Assembly (NCBI RefSeq): GCF_000203815.1
Contig: NW_004457624.1
Location: forward strand, 3,344,801 to 3,408,800
From: Cavenderia fasciculata
Lineage: Eukaryota; Evosea; Eumycetozoa; Acytosteliales; Cavenderiaceae
DNA length: 64,000 nucleotides
Reading direction: 5' to 3'
Shown: one piece after another, positions 36,283-47,954 of the stretch
How positions within the stretch are numbered: position 1 is the first letter of the stretch
Layout of the letters: every line of letters starts with the position of its first letter
Made by a program: the position numbers and the translations under genes
The notes under the pieces: model-generated
What the model was told of the DNA's origin: nothing
Databases searched by the model: none
The model's input: only the letters and a program-made list of their open reading frames with translations

Positions 36283-36968
36283 TTAAAACAATAATAGGTC
36301 AGTATAAACTAAAGATTTATATTTGCTTCTTCTTGTTCTATTTCTACTTACAAGAATTGTAAAACCATACGATTCAACCAATATAATAATTTCATCGTAT
36401 GAAAGATTTAAAGTTTCATTGAAATGATAAAATAATGGACCATTGTTGATCCAATAGCCTCCGGGTTTGATGACCGATGAAATGGTTTTGAAAAGTTGTA
36501 AAATATCCAAAACTACATCGATAAAGAAACAAGTTGTAACAACATCAAAGTATTGGTAGCACTGCGTAGTGCTTTCATAAAACTCGAAAATATCACCTTC
36601 TGCCAATGTCATTCTATCAATCACCGTTCTGTCTGGAATGATATCCGGTATCTTGATTTGTTTAGTAATTGAATCTATACTTTTAGTATTCTTTAAAATT
36701 GAAATGTATGGATATACAGTCTTTGATTCAATATTTTCAAATTCTCTACAAATAAATTAAATGGTTAATATATATTTTCATCTTGATTGGATTTATATTT
36801 ATATTCTCTCTCTCACTTACGTTGTTAATATTTTCTTTAGAGGTATAATAAAAAATATAGATTGTTCATTTAATTCTGTATCAAAACCAAGTGATGCTAT
36901 TTCATATGCTAATCTACCAAGACCACATCCAGGACATAAAACTTTAATTGAATTTCTATTATTATTTC

Positions 36969-37041
<73 letters not shown>

Positions 37042-38012
37042 TTCCAATGGATAAATTGATTGTAAATCATTTAAAATTGGTAAATAGGTTTGATCTCTTT
37101 CTCTTTTACCCTAAATTAAATTAAAATATAAATAATACATATAAAAGTTTATAAACTTAAAGTACATACATCAAAACTCCAATCTCTAACAATATTTGTT
37201 AAACAAGTTTCCAATTTTTGTTTTATATCCTCTGATGTGAATTCATTTGGGAATTGATCATCTCTATCAATATCATCATTCTCTTCATCATACAATTGTT
37301 GTTGTTGTTGTTCTTGATATGAAAGAGCACCATCTTTTGATGAAGGTGACGCAGATGGTGATGACTCTAATGAATTTGGTGGTGATATCACCTTTAATCT
37401 TTGATCTTGATTTGTCTAATAAAAAGTAAGTAAGTTTGTTTGGCCAAATGAAATGAAATAGAAATATTACTATTTAGTATGTACATACTTGACCTTGAAT
37501 AATCCATTGTAACAATGCCACATTTCTAGGTATACAAGCTTTTTGTTTCTCTATTCTCTCGATAAATAATGTCAATCTTTGCTATTATAAGGGAGGCGTA
37601 AGTAGTCAATCCTGTCTATATATCTCTCTCTTTCTCTCTCTCTTTTCAAAATTCTATTACTAAACGTACCTACTCTATCAATCAAGTTAACCTTTTTTAA
37701 TGGATCTTCTAGTTGTTTGAAATGCTCTTTCATCAATGATTCATAATCTTTAAAGTATCTTTTCATTATTCTTTCATAACCAACCGAGAATGCACTTGGT
37801 TTGCTCACCAACAGTAGTCTTCTTTGTCGTTGTTGTCTTGATATATTTTGATCATCACCCATAGTTATCGATTCTTCTTGATCAACTCTATCGTCAAGTT
37901 GACCTGCTGTTTGTTGTTGAACATGTTCTTGTTGTTGTTGTTGTTGTTGAGTTGTATCTGTCGTTGTTGTATCTTTTGTATCGACAAGAAATGGACTGCT
38001 CTGATCCTCCAT
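36283..38012 (-). CDS. carnmt1: Carnosine N-methyltransferase-like (N2227 family), five exons
   Basis: Exons 38012-37674, 37581-37489, 37415-37170, 37110-36821 and 36745-36283 join in frame to 476 residues. The N-terminal Gln-rich segment is followed by the family helix QRLTLFIERIEKQKACIPRN. The SAM-binding motif is VLCPGCGLGRLAYEIASLGF. The C-terminal block reads FDVVTTCFFIDVVLDILQLF, KPGGYWINNGPLFYHFN, LSYDEIIILVESYGF. The family methylates carnosine or related His-containing peptides in other eukaryotes; the substrate here is unknown. About 25 consecutive Asn codons (AAT/ATT array, 36958-37040) sit just before the SAM motif. The exon 1 donor GTAGGT is weak but is the one that keeps the frame. 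Confidence 0.88.
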
Positions 38013-38146
38013 TTTTAATGAATAAAGACAAACCCCGCAGGAAAATAAAAAACAAGACAACTTTATTTATAAATTTAAAAGATAATAAATTTAAAAATAA
38101 TATTAAAATTTAAATTATCATTCCTCCCTCCTCCTCCTCCTCCTCT

Positions 38147-38350
38147 TTACTCTTTCTTCTTTTCATCAACCATTATTAATACATTACTTTTTATTTTTAT
38201 TAAAACAAATAAGATGAAGAAAGCTAATATTATTTGTTCATCTTGGAAAGAGAAATATAATTCTATTTTTAATGTATGAAATATATTTTTAAAGAGTTTT
38301 GTGGATTGTAGAAATGAAGAAAATGATGAATCCAATGGTGATGGTTTCAT
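38147..38350 (-). CDS. Possible small membrane protein (67 residues)
   Basis: ATG at 38350. The sequence has one hydrophobic helix (IILAFFILFVLIKI) and ends in KKKE, which fits a dilysine ER-retention pattern. The gene is head-to-head with the frame starting at 38427 (76 bp apart). There is no homologue I recognise, and it could be a chance frame. Confidence 0.35.
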   Translation of the reverse strand: MKPSPLDSSFSSFLQSTKLFKNIFHTLKIELYFSFQDEQIILAFFILFVLIKIKSNVLIMVDEKKKE

Positions 38351-38426
38351 TTTATCATCTGTTGGTGGATTATAATATTATTAAAGATTTAGAGTCATTC
38401 TTTATCAATGTCTGGCCTCAACTATT

Positions 38427-39147
38427 ATGAAACATCCAAGTTGGTTGATTGATGGACAAATCAAATTTTATGAGGAGCCAACAGAAACACATGAAAAGAT
38501 TCTGAATACAGTTGTCTATAATATTCGTCAATTACCATTAGATGATTTTGATGGATCAGGAAGTCTGCAACTCAGATTCAGTACAAACATTGTTGGTGAG
38601 CCTGATCAATCTATTACACCAAATAGAAAACCTAGACAGACTGCAGATGCCCATTTCCTCAACCCAAATCGAGCACCCTATCCAAGTTTGGTCATTGAAG
38701 TTGGAAAGATACAATCTCTTGAATCTCTTCATCGTAGAGCTCTTTTATATTTAGGTGTAGAGACTGATATTTCAATTGGTACTTTGCTTTTCATTGTGGA
38801 AAAGGAAAATGAATGACCCTACCAAATTTCAAGTCGTAGCATTTCTATATGACCGCGATGTATCTGTAGCACATCCATCTATTGTCATTTCATTTGGATC
38901 TGCACCTCTTGACCAATCAACCAATGATATCTTTCAGAGATGGAATCCACAACAAGTTATAGTTGGCAATTTAGATGATCATTCACCCACGCAATGTACT
39001 AGTGCCAACATTCCAACCTACCAAATACATCTCCCAAGTGCTCAGTTGTATCATGGTGATCCAAACCAACCAATACCTTTACCACCAAATATTTCATTAG
39101 ACTTGTTCAAAATTATTCGAATATTGAATAGAATTCCAGATTGGTAA
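38427..39147 (+). pseudogene. PD-(D/E)XK (Uma2-like) nuclease-fold protein, frameshifted
   Basis: The first frame (38427-38816) reads HPSWLIDGQIKFYEEPTETH and then YPSLVIEVGKIQSLESLHRR, the core I associate with the Uma2-like putative restriction endonuclease domain (LVIEVG with a helix and YLGVETDISIG following). It stops at TGA 38814-38816. The next frame (+1) continues directly with NDPTKFQVVAFLYDRDVSVA to 39147. No intron fits between them. The break lies in GAAAAGGAAAATGAATGA (38799-38816). This may be a real 1-nt frameshift, a sequencing error, or programmed shifting. Proteins of this type are common in fungi and dictyostelids, usually of unknown role. Confidence 0.6.
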
Positions 39148-40973
39148 ACTATAAACTATAAAATATATTATTCATATAGAAGATATCTTTAGTATAGATA
39201 GCAATAGCCTTGACCCATAGCAATAAATACGATTTAAATGTGTGTCGTTTGTCTTTTTTTGTCGGTTGGGATCTGGAGATCGAACAAAAAAAAAAAAAAC
39301 CTTGGAAAATCCAACTAAAAAGGGGGTGGCAGGCCTGAAGATTTTTATTAATAGTTCTCTACCAAGCCTTGCTCGAAACACCTCACGACCACAAACAAAA
39401 CACATTTCTTCTTTTTATCTGTATATTTTTATTTCATTGTATTTGTACAAAACTGCAAAGAACAAAAAAAAACTTGTCAATTTTTAGAACAAAGTATATA
39501 TATATATAACAACTCAACTCTCTAGTATTATATATTATATTGTTATAGGTAAGCAACACTTTCTATTAAATCTATTTTTTAATCGCGATCTTTTTTTTAT
39601 TTTTATTATAAGAAACTAGTAATTTAGTTATTGTTGGTTTATTATAATAATCATCATCATCATATCATCACACAAAAGTTATTACTATAATAACTTCTTT
39701 AACCAAAGGCAATAGTAACTAGTTGTAGTTACCAAAACAACAAGAAACGAATCAACAAACAAAAAGATAGTTATAACGAAGAAGGAAGAAGAAGAAGAAG
39801 AAAAAGAGAAAAGAATTCTTTATCTTTTTCATCCATCATTATCATCAATGATGGATAGATTAATCTATGACGTTGATGATGACAAATCTAGATTATAGTT
39901 ATGATATATATCGACACATGTGATCGTATCAGTCAATGCAATTCCTATCTTTATTCATGTTTAAAACAGTCCATCAGATGATTTGATAATAGCATGGTGG
40001 TGGTTGTTGGATTGGTGGAAAAAACAAATATATACATCACCACATTGGATACTCACAACAACAAACACTACCAAACTACCCCAACCCACCATGTATTACC
40101 AACCACCACATCTGATCACACACAATGGTGGGAAAATCTATTTTTTTTCAATGTGTTAGAGAGAGAGGGTGTGAGCAAATCAGATCGATCCAAGCAATTG
40201 CTTATATTGATGGTTGATTATTCATGTCACATGATGCTTCTACATCAGTAATTTAATTTAATTTAATAATTATAATATATATTATATACAACTGCTACAT
40301 ACAGTGAGCTATCGAGGAGACTGTCTCTCATCTATCCTCTCTCTCTCTCTTTTTCTTTTTTTTTTTTTTTTTTTTAAACATCCAATAATTTAATCACTAT
40401 ACAACCAAACAACATACAACAATAACAACAACACAACACACGATATACTCTATAATAGACAAAGAGAAGAAAAAAATTGTTTGTTATTTGTTTGTTTGCT
40501 TGCTCCATCCTCCTCATCCCGCTATATACACACAAACACAGTACAAAGTTGAATAGTTTTTTTACATCTCCATAAAGTAAAGTTAATGTTGTTGTTGTTG
40601 CATTGATTGATTATCTGTTTGGCCATCCAATAATATAACCATTATTACCATTCCCAATAATCTTTCTTGAACAACACTCACTATCCAACACCCAACAATA
40701 ACAAGCAAGAGTAGAACAACAACCTGCAGTGATTATTATTATTACCCGTCAGGATAATAATAATCCTGTTTCCTTTTTCCTGTTTCAATTTTAAAATTCC
40801 CCAATCCATCTTGTTATACATCATCATCAACCCACATACACACATACACACATAAAAGTATAATCAAATAAATAATAATAATAATAATAATAGGGATAAT
40901 TGTACAAAAGTTTAAAAGTTATTTGTTTTTTTTTTCCCAATTATTTATTTATTTATTTTGTAATATTTTAATC
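39148..40973. promoter_or_regulatory. Long upstream region of the CARMIL-type gene
   Basis: 1.8 kb with no convincing gene. Features are A/T runs, a (GAA)n patch near 39780-39805, a T-run of about 20 at 40350-40376, CA-rich patches, and a stem-loop with 12-bp arms GATTATTATTAT/ATAATAATAATC near 40732-40766. A frame at 39994-40251 is low quality. Confidence 0.45.
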
Positions 40974-43900
40974 ATGTCATCTTCACCTCAAAACAATAAT
41001 AATAATCATACTAATGGTAAAACTTCACCATCATTTATAAAGAATAATAATTCAAGTTGTGGAACCAGTCCGATTAACCCACCCATTGGATTACAATCAT
41101 TTCTTGTACAACAAAAGAATCCATTGATAACATCGACGACGACGACTACGACTACGACTACGACCACCCACAAAACACAATCGTTGACTACACCGCCGGC
41201 ATCACCACATCACCTACACCCGTACAGCCCCTACTACCAGCAGTCGACAGCACCCCCACCCATCCTCGGCCAACCACCTCCAGTCCCACTCCAGCAATCA
41301 AAGTCACAGCCCTTTTCGGCATCACCGTCACCGGCCAGTCCCAGCAACAGCAGATCACTGCCCAATATCCCGCAGACCGGCTCACCCAGCTATCCACCAC
41401 CCTCTACCAAAAAACGAGGCTCACAACAACCCCTATTCAACATTTCACCACGAAGCAACAGTAGTACAAGTATTAGTAGCAGTTCTGCATCTACCACTAG
41501 CGCATTTAATTCACCTTGTACATCTCAACCAACTACACCCAAAGGCAACACAAATAATATTCAAACTCCAGCAACCAACAGCACATATAGTACAAGTGGT
41601 AGCAATTCATATAAAGTCACAACTACAGCATACAATATCCGTAACCAATACCTAAAACAAGCAAGCATGTCAGAATTATCAGGAGGCGAGAAACGATTTG
41701 TCTTTGAACTCGAAGGCAGAGAACCAGACTTTGTGCTCTGGGTCAAAAAGACCAACAAAAAGGATGTCATCCAAGACCGTCTCTTTGTGCTCACAGCATA
41801 CCGTGTCTACTCGATCAAACGTACCAAGATGGGTAAAAAGCAGGTACAACGTCAAGGACATCTCTACGATTTGGTCGAAATCAAGACCGACGACATTGAC
41901 CATGTCATTTTGAAATTTACAACCTTTACCATCGACATTACCGGCACTGGAACCGGTATCACCATCCCAAAGATCCTAATGAATGCTTTCCATAAAATTA
42001 GTTTTACTTTTTCTTTGGAAGCTTCTCCTTCACTTATCATTTTACCTGTTGAAAGAGCTACTCCTGAAATTGATCATATTGGTAAATTGAAAAGAAAAAT
42101 AGAAATAGAAATAGAAAAGAAAAGAAACATACTTATACTTTTTTTTTTTTTATTTTAAATTTTAGAACCAGGATTTGGACATGGATTTGTTGAAGTTTAT
42201 AAAGCACAATGTAATTATTATGGAACTTTGGAGAATGCAGATTTGATTCAATTTTTAGAGGATACAGTGATCAATGGAAGTAGAGTATTTTGTTTGGATG
42301 ATTTCTCGGGTATTGATAAGCAATCAGAGAATGCATTGGCAATGATTCCCGTGATGGCTGCGTTACGTCATAATACATTTTTTGACACTTTTATCTGTCA
42401 CAACAAGAGTCGCAAGGAATTGCCAGCTTTGTTGGCCGATGTTTTGCACCATAACAAGACTATTGTACGTGCCGATCTATCGGGCATGGAAGCTGAAGAT
42501 GGATGGGTGCAATTGGGTGACGCTATCCGTGACAACCAATCCAACGAACTAAAGTACTTGGACGTTAGCAATAACTTGTTGCATGATAAGGGTGTCATTT
42601 CAATTGCTACCGCTATCAAGACTCTGACCCGTCCCTTTTCCCATTTGATCATGTCAAATGTGCAGTTGCAGACCAAGGGTGCGTCGGTAGCATTCCGCTC
42701 GCTCCAATCCAATTACAGCAGCTCGGGATACCTCGAGCAGTTGGATGTGTCGCACAACCAACTTGGATTGGTCGGCTCCGACCCGTTGCAAGACTTTTTG
42801 GTGTTGCTCAACACGGCCAACCCCCAGCCATCCAAGGCACTGTCCAACATCAACCTCGAAGCCACCCAACTCGACACGACCCGTATCACCAACGCCATCC
42901 GTCAAGCCAACCTTGGGTACTTGCAGTATCTCAACTTGTCCGAGAACAAGTTTAGCAACGAGTCGGTCAACAACATCTGCCAACTCATTGGCAAGGGTGA
43001 GTACTTGATCGACATTAAGATGCGCGACTGCGGTTTGCTCGGCGAGCACGTTGCACTGTTAATCAACGCCTGCACGACTGGCTCGGTCCCCAACGCACCA
43101 CGTTCGCTCGACCTCTCCTCCAACAATCTGGGCAAGACGGGTGCATCGCACTTTGCAGCCACCATCAAGCAATGCACCAACATTGACACGCTGCGTCTTG
43201 CCACCAACGGCTTTAGAAAGGCCGGTATGACGGCCATCATCCAAGCACTCGAGGAAAACACCACACTCAAGTGCATCGACCTGTCCAACAACATCAAGAC
43301 GGGCAGCAAGGCCGAAGCAGTCATTGACCACTTGGCCCGCGTCGTCTCCAAGCACGCATCACTCGAGCGTCTCACTCTTGCCGGTAAAGACAGCCGTGGG
43401 TTCTACCTCGGCAAGGAGATCCAGCCACTTGTCAAGGCAATGAACGAAGACTGTCGTTTGGTCGAGCTCGACATTAGCGGCAACTCGATGGGCGATGATT
43501 TGTGTCGTGAACTATTCGAGTCACTTAAAAAGAACGTCTCGGTGCGTATCCTCAACATTGACAACAACTGTATCGGTCTTGCCGGTTTCCAAGCCATGAA
43601 ACGTTGTTTCACCACCAACCGTACACTCGTCGATATCCCAGTACCAACACGTGACATTACCAAACTGCTCGGTAGTTCCAAAGACAAGAAGCAAACCAAC
43701 GACCGTATCGGCGAGATACTCAACGATGTCTCTACCTGTCTTGCCAACAACAAGAATGGTGTCGCCTATCAAGATGTCCCATCCTCTACCAAAACAACCA
43801 TATCAGTCAGCTCTTCAACTCCAAGTTTCCGTGCCACCACCTACACCTCTAATCTCAGTACCTCCATGTCTAACCTTGGAGGAAATGATCCTTATCAATC

Positions 43901-44363
43901 ACCTCCCCCACCACCTCCACAACAACAATCCAGTTATGGATACCAATCATCGGGTTCCAGTGCAAGTGGCGGTTCATTTTACCAACCACCTCCACCACCA
44001 CCACTTGTTGTTAATCCTCCTCCACCCCTCACCGCGCCATCTTATCATCAACCACCTCCTCCTGCAGCAGCAATTCAATCTTATGATTCATATGATAATA
44101 ATAATACATACCAAGATAACAATACATACGAAAATAATCATTATGATGATCATAATCAACAACATTATGATGACACTCAACAACATTATGATCAAGAACA
44201 TACAGAAACAACAGCAGTTGATGGTGGAGATTATAATTATGATCATAATAATGGAGCTGGTGGTGATTATAGCTATGATCAACAACAACAAAATGGTGCA
44301 AGTGAAAATACCTATGATGAAAATAATTATGATCAATCAGAATATCAATCCGAATATCAATAA
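40974..44363 (+). CDS. CARMIL-type leucine-rich-repeat actin regulator (two exons)
   Basis: Exons 40974-42081 and 42166-44363 join as G|AA and give 1101 residues. The N-terminal 215 residues are Ser/Pro/Thr/Asn-rich. A CARMIL-type PH domain follows (VIQDRLFVLTAYRVYSIKR, then GHLYDLVEIKTDDIDHVIL). A horseshoe of ribonuclease-inhibitor-like LRRs spans about 400-850 (LKYLDVSNNLLHDKG, LEQLDVSHNQLGLVG, LQYLNLSENKFSN, RSLDLSSNNLGKTG). The tail is polyproline and then Gln/Asn/Tyr-rich. CARMIL links capping protein, Arp2/3 and myosin I in amoebae. I see no clear capping-protein-interaction motif, so it may be a CARMIL-related paralogue. The LRR exon is GC-rich. Confidence 0.82.
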
Positions 44364-44486
44364 AACTTATAAAATTTATATATATATATCTCTAAAAAAG
44401 TTATAGTTTTTATATAATTATTATTATTATTATTTGTTATTTGTTGTTATCCCATTTATATTATACATTGTTTTTGATTTGTGTTT

Positions 44487-44859
44487 CTAATAACCATAAG
44501 GTATTACAATTGAAATGTTGTCTCCACTAGCTCCCCAATTATTACGATTTACAAGATATATTCCCATCCATGTCATAAATATAGTACTATATACAAAGAA
44601 TCCAATTAATGAGTATTTTAAATCTAAAATAGAAACAAAAAATATAAAGTTTAGTAATCATATCATATGTTTTTGCTTTCTTTTTGCTTTTGTACTTACA
44701 CCAAAATACATCGGTTGATAATTGTTTTCTATGAGGAAAGAAGAATAGTATATTGATAAGCCATACCCAAGGTAAAAAGAAGAACCCTATTATCCATAAC
44801 TTCTTTGCTATATTCCTCATCTTGTCATCATTTAATTTATCATCTTCATCAACTAACAT
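44487..44859 (-). CDS. psenen: PEN-2, gamma-secretase subunit (two exons)
   Basis: Exons 44859-44700 and 44623-44487 join as T|AT and give 98 residues. The first exon reads AKKLWIIGFFFLPWVWLINI with LFFFPHRKQL. The second gives WYLKYSLIGFFVYSTIFMTW and then NRNNWGASGDNISIVIPYGY. The length, two hydrophobic segments and the W-G-x-x-G-D-x-x-S-x-x-I-P end match PEN-2 (human 101). It activates presenilin in the membrane-embedded gamma-secretase complex. The gene is head-to-head with med18, 258 bp apart. Confidence 0.95.
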
Positions 44860-44860
44860 G

Positions 44861-44907
<47 letters not shown>

Positions 44908-45117
44908 ATAGTAGTTTCTTGATTGTTATTATAGTATTGTATAAATGATTAAATAACTGTATGTATATAATGTTTGTGTGTATAATATATACAAATGATT
45001 AAAAAATGAATAAGTTAGTAGATTAAAAATTTGATTTTAATGTCGACAAAATATACATATATTTACAATATTAAGAGATACATATGTATATCTCATCTCT
45101 CTCTCTATCAACTAACA
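44860..45117. promoter_or_regulatory. Bidirectional promoter of psenen and med18 with (TTG)n array
   Basis: 258 bp separates the two start codons. A (TTG)n array at about 44861-44906 lies immediately upstream of the psenen ATG, inside its probable 5' UTR (it reads CAA repeats in the transcript). The rest is very AT-rich. Confidence 0.6.
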
Positions 45118-45293
45118 ATGCAATCATATAATAATAATAATAATAATAGACAACAACAACCAATGGCAACATCACCTCAACAACAGCAACAACAACAGAA
45201 TATGATATACCAACAACAACAAATGATGTCTAAACCATCAGCAATGGCAACATCACCTCAACAACAGCAACAACAACAACAACAACAACAATT

Positions 45294-45324
<31 letters not shown>

Positions 45325-46022
45325 GAATTATTAAATTTACAATCAAATCTATTTGAATGTAGTTTACATGGTATATTGTCAACACCTGTTACAACGTTTG
45401 TTCAACGTGTAAAAGGAATGATGCGAGGTGAACAACCAATCTTTTACAAGGAAACTATATATAAATCGACTGTTCATTCATCGGGACCATCATGGGCAGA
45501 AGGTTCGATCATGCCATCAGAGATACACATTCGAACCTTTAAAAATAGTACCCATGCACGTTATGTTGGTGCTCCTCTCTACAAGGACAAAATCAATGCA
45601 ATGATTAAAAATGTTGTTGATATTACGGTCACCAATAAATTTGTTGGTTTAATTGAAACTTTAGGTTACAAGTAAGTAGAAATCATAGAAACTATATAAA
45701 AGAGAAATAGAGGAATACCAACCAAAAAGTTATATTCTTTTTTTTGTTTGTTTTATATAGAAAAGATTATGAATATTGGGTAGAAGGAGATTGTTATAGT
45801 ACACACTATTTATCATTATATTTGGTGACACACAAGAGAGCAATGCCAGATGGAAGAATTGGAGAGATTGGAACGAAATCGAAAATGGTTGAATTACAAT
45901 GTTTGGCAGGTGAAGAAGGTTTTGATCAAGCCGCTCATTATTTAAATGCCTATGCTGAATATCTTTATCCATACGTTGAATTAATTAAATTTGATCATAG
46001 AAATTTAATTCATGATAGATAA
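45118..46022 (+). CDS. med18: Mediator subunit 18 (two exons)
   Basis: Exons 45118-45671 and 45761-46022 join as AA|A and give 271 residues. After about 80 residues of Gln/Asn-rich sequence comes the MED18 fold: LFECSLHGIL, THARYVGAPLYKDKINAMIK, NVVDITVTNKFVGLIETLGY, KKDYEYWVEGDCY and a C-terminal VELQCLAGEE. These correspond in order to human MED18 (RYLGQPEMGDKNRHALVRNC, VDIATSENL, EMGF). It is a Mediator head-module subunit for Pol II transcription, nuclear. Poly-Gln tracts expand the N-terminus. Confidence 0.9.
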
Positions 46023-46074
46023 AATAGAAATAAGTATATAAATGTAAATAATATAAATGTATTTATTAATTAAC

Positions 46075-46334
46075 TTAATTAAGATGTTGATGATAAGTAG
46101 ATTTTGATTTTGAATGTGCACCACTATAATTTGAATATTGGGAATTGTATGAATTGGATGATTGTCTTGTACTATCTTGATCATCTCTTTTTGATTTTTC
46201 CAGCATTTCTATTGTTGGTTTAGTCTTGGTAACAGTAGCAGTAGAAGGAAACATAATTCTAATCTTTTCTCTTTCTTTTGTTTCTCTTTCCAATCTTTCT
46301 TTTCTCATTTCTTCAATTGTCTTTTTTTTTCCAT

Positions 46335-46387
<53 letters not shown>

Positions 46388-47019
46388 GAAGTTGTTTTAG
46401 ATTGATTATTATTATTATTATTATTGTTAGTTGATTTGCCAAGAGATTTGTTTATAAATGTTAAAGGATCCTCTTGTTTTTGTAACCATTTTTCACTCTT
46501 TTCTTTTTTAGCCTTTTCTTTTTCAACAATCGTAGTTGTTGAAGTAGAAGAAGAGGTAGTATTTGTATTTGTTGTATTGTTTGTTGATTTCTTTTCATAC
46601 CAAGGTTTATTTGATGATAATTCATATGATCCATGTCCTAATCTAAATGAATTATCATTATTATTATTATTACTACTATTATTACTTTTTGAAGTAGAAT
46701 CACTGCCTCGAGTTGGAGGGGTCAGAGTCGGAGAAGGATTAATTAAATCAACAAATAAATTGATATGTTGAGTTTCTTCCTTTTCTTTTACTTGTTTGAC
46801 TTGTTCATCTTCTACATCTTCTTCTTCATCTTGTTCTTCTTCATGATCTAGTTTCTTTTTCTTTTTTAAAAGTATTTCTAATCTTCTTTCTTGATCTACA
46901 TCTAGTTGTCTCTTTCTTTCAAGTTGATCTTTTCTTGCGAGTTGTTCTTGATCTCTTTCAACTCGAGATTTATTCTTTGCACTCCATACATTCCAACTTT
47001 TATGTGGTAATAAATTCAT
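46075..47019 (-). CDS. leng1: LENG1-like protein
   Basis: A single exon of 314 residues. The N-terminus, MNLLPHKSWNVWSAKNKSRV with RRDEAQ-like continuation (ERDQEQLARKDQLERKRQL), is diagnostic of the LENG1/CWC25-type Cir_N domain. The rest is charged coiled coil, an acidic patch, and Asn and Thr tracts. LENG1 has been found with late spliceosomes in human; a splicing role here is inferred. A (TTG)n array near 46337-46386 encodes the poly-Thr. Confidence 0.85.
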
Positions 47020-47954
47020 TCATTCAATAGTTAATCTCTATCTCTATTACAGAGGTAAAGTATTGAATGAAATTGACATAAAGTGTGCTGCTGGTGTGAC
47101 TGACCGATTTTTTAGGGTTTTTTGTTAAGTATCTACCTTTCTGGGCAGTCGATTCTAAATAGAAAACTATATAATAGCAATGAACTCTCTTCAATCAATC
47201 ATTCAAACCAACCAAACAATCAAACAATCAAACAAATAATAATAACCTTAACCCCTAACCCTAGCCAACCACCAACAAATAATTATAATAATTAATAATA
47301 ATGAATCCATTACAAAATATTTCATTCAAGTTGTCATTAAAGGATCTCTGTCGCCTATCAATGTTAATGATCATCGTCTAGTCAAAGTTCCTGCTGCTGC
47401 TGCTGCTTCAAAGTCCAAAAATACTACTATGTTCAAATTAGTTGATTCCTTGCCAGTATTTCAAATTCTAAACTTTTGGGTTATCCATTATCTCTTGTAA
47501 ACTAATAACAAATAAACAAATAACAAATAACAAATAACAAATAAATACTATATACTCTTTTTCAGTGAAGGTGCTCCTGTAGCTGAAAAAAAAAAAAAAA
47601 GATCTTGGCATCTCACACAGATGAAACCAAGTGCAAAAAAAATTGATTTTTTGTTTTTTTTTGTTCCTCTTTTTTTTTTTTTTTTTTTTTTTGTGCAGTG
47701 CGGGCAGCTTCATTGGGTTTTATAATAACCATCTAACAACCATCAGCAGATAAAAGAAGAAGATAGTTGTAGTAGTAATAGTATAGTAGTAACAACGCGA
47801 GTCTATATCTATCTATAATATCTATCTATTTGTAACATTAGTTCATATCAATCAATCAATTATTTTTATATCTATCTATCTTATCTTATCTTATCATATC
47901 TCTTTATTTGTAATATACTATATTAGTTTTTTATTTTTTTAAATTTTCAACAAC
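47020..47954. other. Intergenic region with inverted-repeat motif and a coding-like remnant
   Basis: Left part: the TGACTGACCGA motif at 47097-47107 with an imperfect inverted partner near 47139-47152, and an AACCCTA telomere-box-like patch near 47251-47264. A plus-strand frame without an ATG (about 47260-47504, with VVIKGSLSPINVNDHRLVKV and AAAAASKSK) can be spliced to 47576 onward (EGAPVAEKKKKRSWHLTQ). It may be a remnant or a fast-evolving small gene. T-runs and CTAT repeats follow before the pirA start. Confidence 0.4.

Noticed and set aside
36817-37054. Poly-Leu plus-strand frame opposite carnmt1
   Set aside because: Antisense reading of the Asn-coding array.
39994-40251. 85-codon plus-strand frame in the CARMIL-type upstream region
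   Set aside because: Thr/His-rich low-complexity reading with poor start context and no splice partners.
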